From Oryzicola mucosus (GTDB lineage: Bacteria > Pseudomonadota > Alphaproteobacteria > Rhizobiales > Rhizobiaceae): DNA of 64,000 nt. Below are positions 35,453 to 44,074 of this stretch, piece by piece (within the stretch, counting starts at the first letter, position 1; the number at the start of each line of letters is the position of its first letter). A model generated the notes under the pieces. That model was not told the DNA's origin. It searched no databases and saw only the letters and a program-made list of their open reading frames with translations. The DNA lies in NCBI RefSeq assembly GCF_014534685.1, contig NZ_JACVVX010000003.1, forward strand, positions 62,001 through 126,000, read 5' to 3'. The translations under genes were made by a program, and so were the position numbers.

Positions 35453-35715
35453 GCCTGTTCGGGTTCAAGGTCGCGCCGCCTCACCTCGCCGATCGGCTTG
35501 TGAATGCGGAGCGTCTCGATCTTCTCGTTTGGCCGCATGATGCCGATAACGGTCTCGATGTCCGGGCAGCCTTCCTCGCGGCAGGTCAGTTCAGTGATCG
35601 AGACAGCGACTTCGTCATCAAGGCCATAAAGTTCCCGCACCCATGCCTTGATTTCCCGCGATTTTTCGGGAAGGGCCCGACGCGGCGCAAACGGGTTCGC
35701 AAGGCGGTTCATCAT
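35449..35715 (-). CDS. Small conserved protein of the zinc locus
   Basis: The 88-residue product contains a Cys motif, SITELTCREEGCPDIET, and a basic C-terminus (HKPIGEVRRRDLEPEQA). GGAG stands 8 bases before the Met at 35715. It is the last clear gene of a minus-strand run zur-GTPase-GTPase-this gene, so it is probably zinc responsive. I do not recognise a named family; the two cysteines could bind metal, which is inference. Confidence 0.6.
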   Translation of the reverse strand: MMNRLANPFAPRRALPEKSREIKAWVRELYGLDDEVAVSITELTCREEGCPDIETVIGIMRPNEKIETLRIHKPIGEVRRRDLEPEQA

Positions 35716-35787
35716 GATCGTGTCTCCGCGCACTGCAAGTCCGGCGGAGCCCGCCGATACCAAAGGGCAAAGTCTTTCGGTGCCGGC

Positions 35788-36792
35788 TCAAGCGCTCAGC
35801 AGCGCGGCCGCTTCCGGTTCTGCCAGACACCTCATGAAACCATCCTCAATCACGTCCCTCGGCAGATTGCGGCCGATAAAGACGAGGCGGCTGACGCGGG
35901 GTTCGTCCTTCTTCCACGGCCTCTGGTGATCGCCTTCCAGCAGCATGTGGACGGCTTGCACGACGAAGCGGTCGTCATCATCCTTGAACGACAGGATGCC
36001 CTTCATGCGCAGCATGTCGATGCCGAAGCGCTGTGTGATCATCTGGACCCATGGCAAGAACTTGTGCGGATCAAGCGCCGTCTCTGTCACGAGCGAGAAA
36101 CTGGTCACATGATCGTCGTGGTGGTGATCGTGGTTGCCCTCCAGGAAGTCCGGCTCGACTTCGAGAACCCGATCGAGATCGAAGGCCCCGCGATCAAGCA
36201 CCTGGTCGAGGGGCACGTCGCAACGCATCGACTGCCTGATTGTCGCCGTCGGATTGATCTTGCGGATGCGGGCCTCGACGGCAGCCAGTTCCTCAGGCGT
36301 CACTAGGTCTATCTTGTTGAGAATAACGATGTCGGCGAAGGCGAGTTGTTCCTGCGCCTCGTGAGCCTGATCGATTTCACTCAGCAGGTGCTTCGCGTCC
36401 ACGACGGTAACGATGGCGTCGAGCTTCGTCTTCTGGCGCACTTCGTCGTCCACGAAGAAGGTCTGGGCGACCGGCGCCGGGTCCGCCAGACCCGTTGTCT
36501 CCACCAGGATGGCGTCGAAGCGGTTCTTGCGGCGCATGAGGCCCTCGATGATGCGGATCAGGTCGCCGCGTACGGTGCAGCAGATACAGCCATTGTTCAT
36601 CTCGAACACTTCTTCGTCGGCGTCGACGATGAGGTCATTGTCGATGCCGACCTCGCCGAACTCATTGACAATGACGGCGTATTTCTTGCCGTGCTGTTCG
36701 GAGAGGATGCGGTTCAGGAGGGTTGTCTTTCCGGCCCCGAGATATCCGGTAAGTACGGTGACGGGCGTTTGTTCAACTGCTTGAGCGGGCAT
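35788..36792 (-). CDS. COG0523 (CobW/ZNG-like) GTPase 1
   Basis: A 334-residue G3E GTPase with Walker [10 protein letters not shown], Walker B region [13 protein letters not shown], base motif NKID and the family CxCC motif CICC in [15 protein letters not shown] His-rich linker ([11 protein letters not shown]) precedes the C-terminal CobW_C domain ([18 protein letters not shown]). Such proteins deliver zinc to client enzymes under starvation. It follows the second GTPase by 27 bases on the same strand. Confidence 0.88.
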   Translation of the reverse strand: MPAQAVEQTPVTVLTGYLGAGKTTLLNRILSEQHGKKYAVIVNEFGEVGIDNDLIVDADEEVFEMNNGCICCTVRGDLIRIIEGLMRRKNRFDAILVETTGLADPAPVAQTFFVDDEVRQKTKLDAIVTVVDAKHLLSEIDQAHEAQEQLAFADIVILNKIDLVTPEELAAVEARIRKINPTATIRQSMRCDVPLDQVLDRGAFDLDRVLEVEPDFLEGNHDHHHDDHVTSFSLVTETALDPHKFLPWVQMITQRFGIDMLRMKGILSFKDDDDRFVVQAVHMLLEGDHQRPWKKDEPRVSRLVFIGRNLPRDVIEDGFMRCLAEPEAAALLSA

Positions 36793-36819
36793 TGGTCGTC
36801 TCCAGATGTTTCGTTGTGA

Positions 36820-37995
36820 TCAGTCGATCAGGACGCGCGCCAAACGGGCTGTCCCGGACCTGAAAGTGTCTGCAACTGCCGATGCAATTCTACTCAGCGC
36901 TCGTCCTGCCTGGATCTGCTTGCCATCGAGGGCGGCTTCAAAAAGCTGCCGCACCGGCTCCGGATCGATGCCGTCGGTGATGAAGACCAGGCGGGTCTGG
37001 CGATCCTCGCTGGGCCAGGCGTCCAGGATTGTCGGGGGATAGACAGCGTGCTGTACGACATGAATGACACGTGGCTGTTCCGGCTCGTCCCGATCCTGCA
37101 CCAGGCCCTTGACCCTGAGCAATCGAGGGCCCGCCGACATCGAAAGGACATTTAGAAACTTCCCGAAGGCTTCACGCCCAATCGGCTCGGTACGCGTGAT
37201 CGCAAATGTGCGGATTCGTCCTCCATGGCGCGCCAGGGGAGACTTGCCCGATTGCCCGGTCTCCGTTGCGCCGTGACCGTCGTTACCCCGAATGGCCTCC
37301 TCCAGGGCCAGCCATCCGGTCACATCATCGCCAAGCGTGGCGGGTGTGTAGGCGCGTCGTTGGAAGAGAACGGCTGGATCGAAATTTGACTGGTGTGCAT
37401 CGTCGATCGTGGCGGCTGGATTGAGTGCCGCGAGATGTTCCTTGAGCCGCCCAATGTCTCGGATCGAGGCAGGATCGCGCGCAAGGTCCGTCTTGGTCAG
37501 CACAATGCGGTCGGCAAAGGCGATCTGTTTGGCTGCCTCGAAATGGTTTTCGATAGACAATTCGCTTGTGACGATGTCGACGAGCGTGACGACGCCCGCC
37601 AATTCGTAGTTTCGAGCAACAAGATGATCGCGCAGACCAAGGGCCGGAGCACCGCCCGGCATGAGCTGGTTCACGAGCGGCGCTGGATCGGCAAGCCCGG
37701 TGGTCTCGACGATGACACGGGCAAAGGAGACCTCGCCAGCATGCGCAAGAACGTGAAGCTCGTGCAGGGTCGATCGAATGTCGCTGCCGACCGTGCAGCA
37801 GAGGCATCCCGTGGTGGTACGGGCGACTTGCGTCTTGCCGATACGCACGAGCTCATGGTCGAGCCCGACATCACCGAATTCATTGATGATGATGGCAGTG
37901 TCGGCGAAGGCTGGATCCGCAAGAACGCGATTGAGCAGCGTGGATTTTCCCGCCCCCAAAAAACCTGTCAGCACAAAAACCGGCGTCTTACCCAT
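36820..37995 (-). CDS. COG0523 GTPase 2
   Basis: The 391-residue G3E GTPase has Walker A GFLGAGKST, INEFGDVGLDHELV, CxCC as CLCC in [25 protein letters not shown] and base motif TKTD. Only 30-40% of visible positions appear shared with GTPase 1, so they are not a recent duplicate. Its start overlaps the 3' end of zur by eight bases, consistent with Zur control. Role as a zinc metallochaperone is inferred from family and locus. Confidence 0.86.
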   Translation of the reverse strand: MGKTPVFVLTGFLGAGKSTLLNRVLADPAFADTAIIINEFGDVGLDHELVRIGKTQVARTTTGCLCCTVGSDIRSTLHELHVLAHAGEVSFARVIVETTGLADPAPLVNQLMPGGAPALGLRDHLVARNYELAGVVTLVDIVTSELSIENHFEAAKQIAFADRIVLTKTDLARDPASIRDIGRLKEHLAALNPAATIDDAHQSNFDPAVLFQRRAYTPATLGDDVTGWLALEEAIRGNDGHGATETGQSGKSPLARHGGRIRTFAITRTEPIGREAFGKFLNVLSMSAGPRLLRVKGLVQDRDEPEQPRVIHVVQHAVYPPTILDAWPSEDRQTRLVFITDGIDPEPVRQLFEAALDGKQIQAGRALSRIASAVADTFRSGTARLARVLID

Positions 37996-38416
37996 GTGCG
38001 CAGCTCTCGCACAGGCCCGAGAGCTCTATCGTGGTCGCGGTCGTGCGAAAGCCTTCTTTCCTGGCGAGCAGTCGCAACACCCGATGCAATTCTGGATCGT
38101 GGAATTCACTGGTCCGCCCACAGGCTCTGCATATCGCGAAAGCTGCGTGACCATGATTGCCGCACTCGAGCCCGGTGCATAGCGCGTAGGCGCTGAGGCT
38201 TTCGATCTTGTGGACAGTTCCATCACCGATGAGTTGATCGAGAGCCCGGTAAATCTGAAGCGGTGCGCGCAGTCCGTCCTCCCGCAGAAGCTCGAGAAGC
38301 TCATAGGCTCCCAATGGCTTTTGCGCTCGCTCCAGCGCATCGAGCACGAGCTGACGATTGCGTCCGTGCCGGCGATTGGTCGAGGAGATCACATTGGGGG
38401 CAACGGTAGCGGTCAT
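37988..38416 (-). CDS. zur: Fur-family zinc uptake regulator Zur
   Basis: A Fur-family protein of about 142 residues. It shows the winged helix (LVLDALERAQKPLGAYELLE; IYRALDQLIGDGTVHKIES) and dimer-domain zinc motifs CRACGRTSEFHD and the terminal CESCAHG. Neighbouring zinc genes make Zur the best call. The Met at 38416 is chosen because the palindrome at 38421-38434 lies just upstream; a Met at 38440 would place that palindrome inside the gene. It should repress this locus when zinc is plentiful. Confidence 0.85.
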   Translation of the reverse strand: MTATVAPNVISSTNRRHGRNRQLVLDALERAQKPLGAYELLELLREDGLRAPLQIYRALDQLIGDGTVHKIESLSAYALCTGLECGNHGHAAFAICRACGRTSEFHDPELHRVLRLLARKEGFRTTATTIELSGLCESCAHG

Positions 38417-38420
38417 CGGT

Positions 38421-38434
38421 AATGCTATAACATT
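38421..38434. promoter_or_regulatory. Candidate Zur box A
   Basis: AATGCTATAACATT is an imperfect palindrome around TATA with AATG/CATT arms, resembling the alphaproteobacterial Zur box built on TGTTATA-type half sites. It lies just upstream of the preferred zur start and about 85 bases upstream of the aztA remnant on the other strand. Confidence 0.55.
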
Positions 38435-38446
38435 TTTCATTGACGA

Positions 38447-38458
38447 ATGTTCTAACAT
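38447..38458. promoter_or_regulatory. Candidate Zur box B
   Basis: ATGTTCTAACAT has perfect 5-bp arms around a 2-bp centre and is followed by a further AACAT half site (38459-38463). Together with box A it occupies the divergent region between zur and the azt genes. Confidence 0.5.
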
Positions 38459-38516
38459 AACATAGTCGATCGTCAAGACCGGAGCCGACTGGCTTTGACG
38501 AAGACGGAACCAAAAT

Positions 38517-38664
38517 ATGGCTGCATGCGCAACCTTCATCGACCCGCTGGGCTACGACAGCTATCCGGCGGACCATCACGTGAATGGGATCACGGCGCGC
38601 TCGGCAGGCGGTCGTCGTGGGCCTGCACGGCGCTTGCGCGACCGCGGCCGCGCTTGACGGTTAG
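38517..38664 (+). pseudogene. aztA: aztA remnant (zinc ABC transporter ATPase, N-terminus only)
   Basis: From an ATG at 38517 the frame reads CATFIDPLGYDSYPADHHVN, which aligns with the conserved start of AztA-type ATPases (C-x-T-F-x-D-x-x-L-G-Y-D-x-x-P-A-x-H-H). After a shift of one base near 38606 the other frame reads AVVVGLHGACATAAAL, a wrecked Walker A (normally AVVGPNGAGKSTLL). Both frames then stop (38655 and 38662). The rest of aztA and all of aztB are missing; aztC starts 30 bases later. The identification depends on remembered family sequence. Confidence 0.6.
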
Positions 38665-38693
38665 CGCAGCCTGACAACTACCGGGATATCTGA

Positions 38694-39638
38694 ATGACAA
38701 TGATGAAACTGACCCGATTTGGCGCGAGCCTGATTGCGGTATTGTTTGCCGCGTTCGTGCTGCCTGCGCGTGCCGAGACGGAAAAACTCTCCGTGGTCGC
38801 CACGTTTTCCATCATCGGCGATTTCGCGCGCGTTGTCGGTGGCGACCGGATCGAACTGCGGACGCTGGTTGGCCCCGACAGCGATGCGCACGTCTACGCG
38901 CCCAAGCCGGCCGATGCCATTGCGCTGGCGCGCGCCGATGTCGTTCTGGTGAATGGGCTGTTGTTCGAGGGCTTCCTTCAGCGTCTTGTCGAGGCAAGCG
39001 GCACATCGGCAGCGATCGTGACACTGACGGATGGTGCGGACATCGTCCATGATCCTGATGGCGGTCACTACCACTACGTGAATGGCGAGGCGATATTCCA
39101 CGCCGCGCCGAACGATCCCCATGCGTGGCAGTCGGTCTCGAACGCGAAGGTCTATGTCGAGAACATCGCCCGCGCCTTTTGCACCGCCGACGCTGAGGGC
39201 TGTCCAGCTTATGAGGCGAACGCCGCAGTCTATCTCGATGAGTTGACCGCCCTCGGCGACGAGATCAGGCGGGCTGTCGATGCCATTCCCGAAGATCGGC
39301 GTGTGGCCGTCGTCGCCCATAACGCCTTCCGCTATTTCGAGCGCGACTACGGCGTAACTTTTCTCGCTCCACAAGGCGTATCCACGGAATCGGAAGCCTC
39401 GGCGGCGGATGTCGCCTCGCTCATTCGCGAGATCCGGGAGAAGCGGGCAGCAGCCGTCTTCGCCGAGAACATTTCTGACGCACGCCTCGTTGAACAGATT
39501 GCCTCGGAAGCTGGTCTTACGCTTGGCGGCACACTCTATTCAGATGCGCTTTCGCCAGTCGACGGTCCTGCCTCCACCTACGTCGACCTGATGCGCCACA
39601 ACGTCAGCACGCTCGGCGCGGCGATCACTGGCAACTAG
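38694..39638 (+). CDS. aztC: Zinc ABC transporter substrate-binding protein AztC (ZnuA-like)
   Basis: The 314-residue cluster A-I metal-binding protein has a signal peptide (VLFAAFVLPARA). Candidate zinc ligands are His in SDAHVYAPKP, His in NDPHAWQSV, His in AHNAFRYFERDYG and Asp in LYSDALSP. A short His loop (DGGHYHYVNG) stands where ZnuA proteins carry their longer His-rich loop. A Cys pair (FCTADAEGC) is also typical of AztC. No permease or ATPase for it lies in this window. Confidence 0.87.
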   Translation: MTMMKLTRFGASLIAVLFAAFVLPARAETEKLSVVATFSIIGDFARVVGGDRIELRTLVGPDSDAHVYAPKPADAIALARADVVLVNGLLFEGFLQRLVEASGTSAAIVTLTDGADIVHDPDGGHYHYVNGEAIFHAAPNDPHAWQSVSNAKVYVENIARAFCTADAEGCPAYEANAAVYLDELTALGDEIRRAVDAIPEDRRVAVVAHNAFRYFERDYGVTFLAPQGVSTESEASAADVASLIREIREKRAAAVFAENISDARLVEQIASEAGLTLGGTLYSDALSPVDGPASTYVDLMRHNVSTLGAAITGN

Positions 39639-39706
39639 GCATCCACGAACACAGGCTGTCTGCGACCTGCGCATGTAATGTAATATCGTAAAGAAGGAGA
39701 GAAGGA

Positions 39707-41506
39707 ATGAGACGTTTGACCCTGGGTGCCTCCGCACTCGCCATTGCTGCCACTCTTGGTGGCGGCGTTGCATTCGCTGACGAGGATGACGTGACCGCCT
39801 GGCGGCTGTTCGTTTCGGACCACGCTGAACCGGTCGTCAAGGTGATCGACGCGCTCGACGGCGACCTGCTCGACACCTTTAAGGTCGAGGGACCGGCGAC
39901 GCTTCACCGCACGTCGAGTGGCGCGGCGGTGTTTGCGGTTCAGGGCGGTGCCGGCGAGGTCAATGCGATCAAGAGCGGCATCGCCTTCCACGATCATGGC
40001 GATCACGGCGATATCGACATCGATGACGCCGAGCTCTTGCATGTCCCTATCGACGGATCGAAGCCGGCACACTTTGTCGAAGTTCAGGGCAACATCGCAC
40101 AGTGGTTCGATGGCGAGGATGAGGTCCGCGTCTTCACCGAAAAGGCGGTCCTCGAGGACAAGCTGGACGTTCGCACCGCTAATGTCGGCGCGCCCCATCA
40201 CGGCGTTGCGGTTCCCTATCAGAACCATGTCGTCGTCTCGATCCCGAACCCGGAAGACGCGTCCAAGCGGCCGATCGGCGCGCGCGTGGTCGACTTTGAA
40301 GGCAACACGGTCGGTGAAGACGTCGCGTGCCCCGGCCTGCACGGTTCGGCAGGTTCAGGCAGCCTCTACGCGCTGGCCTGCGACACCGGTCTGCTTCTGA
40401 TCAAACAGGAAGGTGGTGCGCCGACCATCGAACACTTGCCCTACGCGTCATCGCTTCCCGAGGGCAGTTCCTCGACCCTGATCGGCGGAAAGGGACTGCA
40501 ATATTTCATCGGAAACTATGGTGCCGATCGCATCGTCATCGTCGATCCGTCCGAGGGTGAAAACGGCTTTCAGCTCGTGCAGCTTCCCACCCGCAGGGTG
40601 CATTTCACGGTCGATCCGATCCGCTCGCGCTTTGCCTATGTGATCACCGAGGACGGCCAGCTTCACAAGGTCGATGTGCTCGACGGCAAGATCGCGCAGT
40701 CGCTCAAGGTGACCGATCCCTATTCGATGGACGGACATTGGAGCGATCCGCGTCCGCGCGTGGCGGTCGCCGGCGAGAACGTTATCGTCACCGATCCGCT
40801 GAATGCCAAGTTGCATCTGGTGAATGCCGAAACCTTCGCGGAAGCCGGCGAGATTGCCGTGGAAGGCAAGCCCTTCAACATCGTCGCTGTCGGCGGCAGC
40901 GGCAAGGTTCACGACGACGATGGCGAGGAGGCTCATGCCCACAGCCACGAGCATGCTCACAGTCACGGGGACGACCAGATCTACAAGGGCTACTTTGAGG
41001 ACAGTCAGATCAAGGACCGCGCCTTGTCGGACTGGGAAGGCGACTGGCAGTCGGTTTACCCCTATCTCCAGGACGGGACGCTCGATCCTGTGATGGCGCA
41101 CAAGGCGGAAAGTGGCGAACAGACTGCCGAGGAGTACAAGGCGTATTACGAGGTCGGATACAAGACTGATGTCGAGCGTATCACCATCGACGGCGACATC
41201 GTCACCTTCTTCAAGGACGGCAAGCCACTGAAGGCCCGTTATGCCAGCGACGGCCATGAGATCCTGACCTACGAAAAGGGTAACCGCGGCGTTCGCTTCA
41301 TCTTCAAGAAAGTGGAAGGCGATGCGGATACGCCAGAATACTTCCAGTTCAGCGACCACAAGATCGCCCCGGCCAAGGCTGACCACTATCACCTCTACTG
41401 GGGCGACGATCGTGCGGCTCTGCTCAAGGAAGTGACAAACTGGCCGACCTACTATCCTTCTTCGCTGAACGCGAAGGAGATCGTCGAAGAGATGATGGCG
41501 CACTGA
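39707..41506 (+). CDS. aztD: AztD-type zinc metallochaperone fused to a ZinT domain
   Basis: The 599-residue exported protein has two parts. Residues about 25-395 form an AztD-like beta-propeller, with an early His/Asp cluster (AFHDHGDHGDIDIDD) and blades such as VHFTVDPIRSRFAYV. Residues about 400-425 are a His-rich linker (HAHSHEHAHSHGDD). Residues about 425-599 are a ZinT/YodA lipocalin-like domain: DWEGDWQSVYPYL, then YFQFSDHKIAPAKADHYHLY with the metal-binding histidines. AztD hands zinc to AztC in the periplasm; ZinT also buffers zinc. Stand-alone versions are usual, so the fusion is notable. A strong AAGGAG site precedes the ATG. Confidence 0.85.
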   Translation: MRRLTLGASALAIAATLGGGVAFADEDDVTAWRLFVSDHAEPVVKVIDALDGDLLDTFKVEGPATLHRTSSGAAVFAVQGGAGEVNAIKSGIAFHDHGDHGDIDIDDAELLHVPIDGSKPAHFVEVQGNIAQWFDGEDEVRVFTEKAVLEDKLDVRTANVGAPHHGVAVPYQNHVVVSIPNPEDASKRPIGARVVDFEGNTVGEDVACPGLHGSAGSGSLYALACDTGLLLIKQEGGAPTIEHLPYASSLPEGSSSTLIGGKGLQYFIGNYGADRIVIVDPSEGENGFQLVQLPTRRVHFTVDPIRSRFAYVITEDGQLHKVDVLDGKIAQSLKVTDPYSMDGHWSDPRPRVAVAGENVIVTDPLNAKLHLVNAETFAEAGEIAVEGKPFNIVAVGGSGKVHDDDGEEAHAHSHEHAHSHGDDQIYKGYFEDSQIKDRALSDWEGDWQSVYPYLQDGTLDPVMAHKAESGEQTAEEYKAYYEVGYKTDVERITIDGDIVTFFKDGKPLKARYASDGHEILTYEKGNRGVRFIFKKVEGDADTPEYFQFSDHKIAPAKADHYHLYWGDDRAALLKEVTNWPTYYPSSLNAKEIVEEMMAH

Positions 41507-41526
41507 CCGCGGCGCTCCTCTTCGAA

Positions 41527-41555
41527 CGCGCCCGGCCGGAACTCGGCCGGGCGCG
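41527..41555 (+). terminator. Intercistronic hairpin after aztD-zinT
   Basis: A perfect 12-bp stem (arms 41527-41538 and 41544-41555) with a 5-nt loop stands between the fusion gene and the third GTPase gene. There is little T run after it, so partial termination or message stabilisation is more likely than a full stop. Confidence 0.55.
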
Positions 41556-41587
41556 CCTCCTGACTTCCCACCGACATAGAGGCCGCC

Positions 41588-42811
41588 ATGCCTTCCGAAG
41601 CCACATCGTCAAACCGCCTGCCAGTCACCGTTCTTTCCGGCTTTCTCGGAGCAGGCAAGACGACCCTTCTCAACCACGTCCTCAACAACCGTGAAGGTCG
41701 CCGCGTCGCTGTCATTGTCAACGACATGAGCGAGGTGAACATTGATGCGGCGCTCGTCCGCGATGGTGGCGCGAACCTTTCGCGGACCGACGAACAACTG
41801 GTCGAGATGACCAATGGCTGCATCTGCTGCACGCTGCGCGACGACCTCTTGAAGGAGGTCCGCAGGCTCTCGCAGGAAGGGCGCTTCGACTATCTCCTGA
41901 TTGAGGGCACCGGCATTGCCGAGCCGCTACCCGTAGCGACCACCTTCGAGTTCCGCGATGAAAACGGCGAGAGCCTGTCGGACGTCGCGCGCCTCGACAC
42001 CATGGTGACGGTGGTCGATGCCGCGAACCTATTGAAGGATTACTCCTCCTCCGACTTCCTGCGTGACCGCGGCGAGATCGCCGGCGAGGGCGATGATAGA
42101 GCCTTGGTCGATCTTCTGGTCGAGCAGATCGAGTTTGCCGACGTGATCGTGCTGAACAAGGTTTCCGATACGCCCCCACAAGATCTTGACCTCGCGCGCA
42201 AGATCATCCGCGCGCTCAATCCCGACGCCGAACTGATCGAGGCGGATTTCGGCCGCGCGCCGCTGGACAAGGTTCTGGACACCGGCCGCTTCGACTTCGA
42301 CAAGGCGGAGCAGCACCCGCTCTGGTTCAAGGAGTTGAACGGCTTCAAGGACCATGTGCCCGAGACCGAGGAATACGGCATCCGCTCCTTCGTCTATCGC
42401 GAGCGGCGGCCATTCGACCCGATGAAGCTCCAGGCTTTCATCAACAGATCATGGCCAGGCGTGGTGCGCGCCAAAGGCTTTTTCTGGCTTGCTACTCGCC
42501 CGCATTATGTCGGTGAGCTTAGCCAGGCGGGAGCTCTGATCCGCACCGGCAAGCGCGGCCTGTGGTGGGCGTCCGTTCCGAAACACCAATGGCCAGACCA
42601 TGCCGATTGGCGCGCTTCCATGAAATCCTATCTCGATCCGGTCTGGGGAGATCGACGGCAGGAAATCGTCTTCATCGGCTGCGATCCGATGGATGAGGCA
42701 AGCATCCGCGCCGAGTTGGATGCCTGCCTCGTTGCGGAAACCGACTTCATGCCCGGCCGTTGGCGCGACATGGCAGATCCGTTTCCAAGTTGGGAAAGGC
42801 AGGCAGCATAA
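41588..42811 (+). CDS. COG0523 GTPase 3 (ZigA-like)
   Basis: The 407-residue protein is a ZigA/YciC-type G3E GTPase: Walker [23 protein letters not shown], CxCC as CICC in [18 protein letters not shown] equivalent as [10 protein letters not shown]. The C-terminal domain has [12 protein letters not shown] and the late KHQWPDH segment. The guanine-specificity motif is NKVS, where NKxD is usual. It is on the same strand as aztC and aztD and probably part of the Zur regulon. Confidence 0.86.
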   Translation: MPSEATSSNRLPVTVLSGFLGAGKTTLLNHVLNNREGRRVAVIVNDMSEVNIDAALVRDGGANLSRTDEQLVEMTNGCICCTLRDDLLKEVRRLSQEGRFDYLLIEGTGIAEPLPVATTFEFRDENGESLSDVARLDTMVTVVDAANLLKDYSSSDFLRDRGEIAGEGDDRALVDLLVEQIEFADVIVLNKVSDTPPQDLDLARKIIRALNPDAELIEADFGRAPLDKVLDTGRFDFDKAEQHPLWFKELNGFKDHVPETEEYGIRSFVYRERRPFDPMKLQAFINRSWPGVVRAKGFFWLATRPHYVGELSQAGALIRTGKRGLWWASVPKHQWPDHADWRASMKSYLDPVWGDRRQEIVFIGCDPMDEASIRAELDACLVAETDFMPGRWRDMADPFPSWERQAA

Positions 42812-42985
42812 CCGTCGCCCGAGGCATTGCACGCGCTGATGGTGTATTCGGAGGACTGAAGGCGGGTCGCATTTCAGAACAAACAGACTGTTCAAGCCAT
42901 CCGACCTAAATGTTCGGGCAAGGGCTAAGGGGCAACCCGATGCCTCCTTCACGGGGCGTTAGCGGGCACACGAGAGCGACCTTCA

Positions 42986-43822
42986 TCAATGGGAGAGCAT
43001 GACAGGCAGTTGGAGGTTGCCCAGTACACCTGCTGTAGCTCCGCCCAGCACAAAGTCCCGCAGCCGGGAATGACCATATCCACCCATGACCAGAACATTT
43101 GCTCCGATGCTGCCGGCATGCTGTTGCAATATGTCGCCAATCCGTCCAGTCCCGGCGGGGATCGTCTTCCACTCAGCCAGGAGGCCTCCACGCCGCAGGC
43201 TTTCGGCAAGCCGTTCCGCGCCCTGTTCATCCTCAATGTGTTTTTCGCCTGTCGCGGTGACGACTGAGATGCGAACGGCTCGGTCCAGCAGAGGCAGTGC
43301 ATCGGAGACGGCGCGCGCAGCAACGCGACTGCCGTCCCAGGCAATGACGACATGGTCGAGACGACTAAGGGAGATCGACTCTGGTATGAGGAGGGCAGGG
43401 CGACCGGCTCCAAACACCAGAGCTTCAGCGACCATCTGCGCCCCTGTGTTGTCGGGCGAGCAGCCGATCAAAGCCAGATCGTAGTATCTGGCTTGAGCAG
43501 CCGCTCTGTCGGCCACAGATGTCAGGGGCGCCTTAGCCACCGTAATCGTAAATGGTACAGAAGCTGAGCGCGCCTGTTCGTCAACGGCCTGCAGCAGTCG
43601 TGCGCCGTGGTGCGCGCTGAGCTCCTCGGCCTCCATGATCATCTCGGGCAAATTGAGAAGCATCTGGGAAAAAGCATTCGACACGGGCGGGACGACAATG
43701 TCGAAAGCCTGCGCGTTCAGGGTCGCATTCAGCAATTTCGAAACAGTAACCGCATTCTTGATCGTGGCGAGAGAATTTGCATCAGGATAGGTGACAAGAG
43801 GCAGGTAGGTCTGGATTGTCAT
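42986..43822 (-). CDS. Universal stress protein (UspA family)
   Basis: A 278-residue two-domain Usp. The C-terminal ATP-binding motif is complete (VMGGYGHSRLRDFVLGGATAGVL region, G-2X-G-9X-G), while the N-terminal half is divergent. Its promoter region is shared with the acetate kinase fusion gene and contains a perfect FNR/FixK box, so it may respond to low oxygen. Usp genes often accompany phosphoketolase and acetate kinase genes in such clusters. Confidence 0.87.
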   Translation of the reverse strand: MTIQTYLPLVTYPDANSLATIKNAVTVSKLLNATLNAQAFDIVVPPVSNAFSQMLLNLPEMIMEAEELSAHHGARLLQAVDEQARSASVPFTITVAKAPLTSVADRAAAQARYYDLALIGCSPDNTGAQMVAEALVFGAGRPALLIPESISLSRLDHVVIAWDGSRVAARAVSDALPLLDRAVRISVVTATGEKHIEDEQGAERLAESLRRGGLLAEWKTIPAGTGRIGDILQQHAGSIGANVLVMGGYGHSRLRDFVLGGATAGVLGNLQLPVMLSH

Positions 43823-43963
43823 AACAGAAGCTCCACAACCGCTCGGGTTCGGTGCCGCCCCGGAATGGTCGTATCGGGATAAACTATGTTCTGGCGAGTG
43901 AGAAACCAGAATTGTCTAGACACCTCATGGCGGCAAACCTACGACATCCGCCGGATGAGAGTA

Positions 43964-43977
43964 TTGATTGAGATCAA
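43964..43977. promoter_or_regulatory. FNR/FixK/CRP-type box (TTGAT-N4-ATCAA)
   Basis: TTGATTGAGATCAA is a perfect match to the anaerobox consensus. It lies 97 bases upstream of the ackA-pduL start and 141 bases upstream of the usp start on the other strand, so it could activate either gene under low oxygen. Confidence 0.72.
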
Positions 43978-44074
43978 GGCTTATACGCAGCATTGTAAAC
44001 CGGCCGTTTGGTGTCTTGGTTTTGGCCACTTCCTGTTGGGCAACTGCGGGCGCGATTGAACTGAAGGGGTCGAA

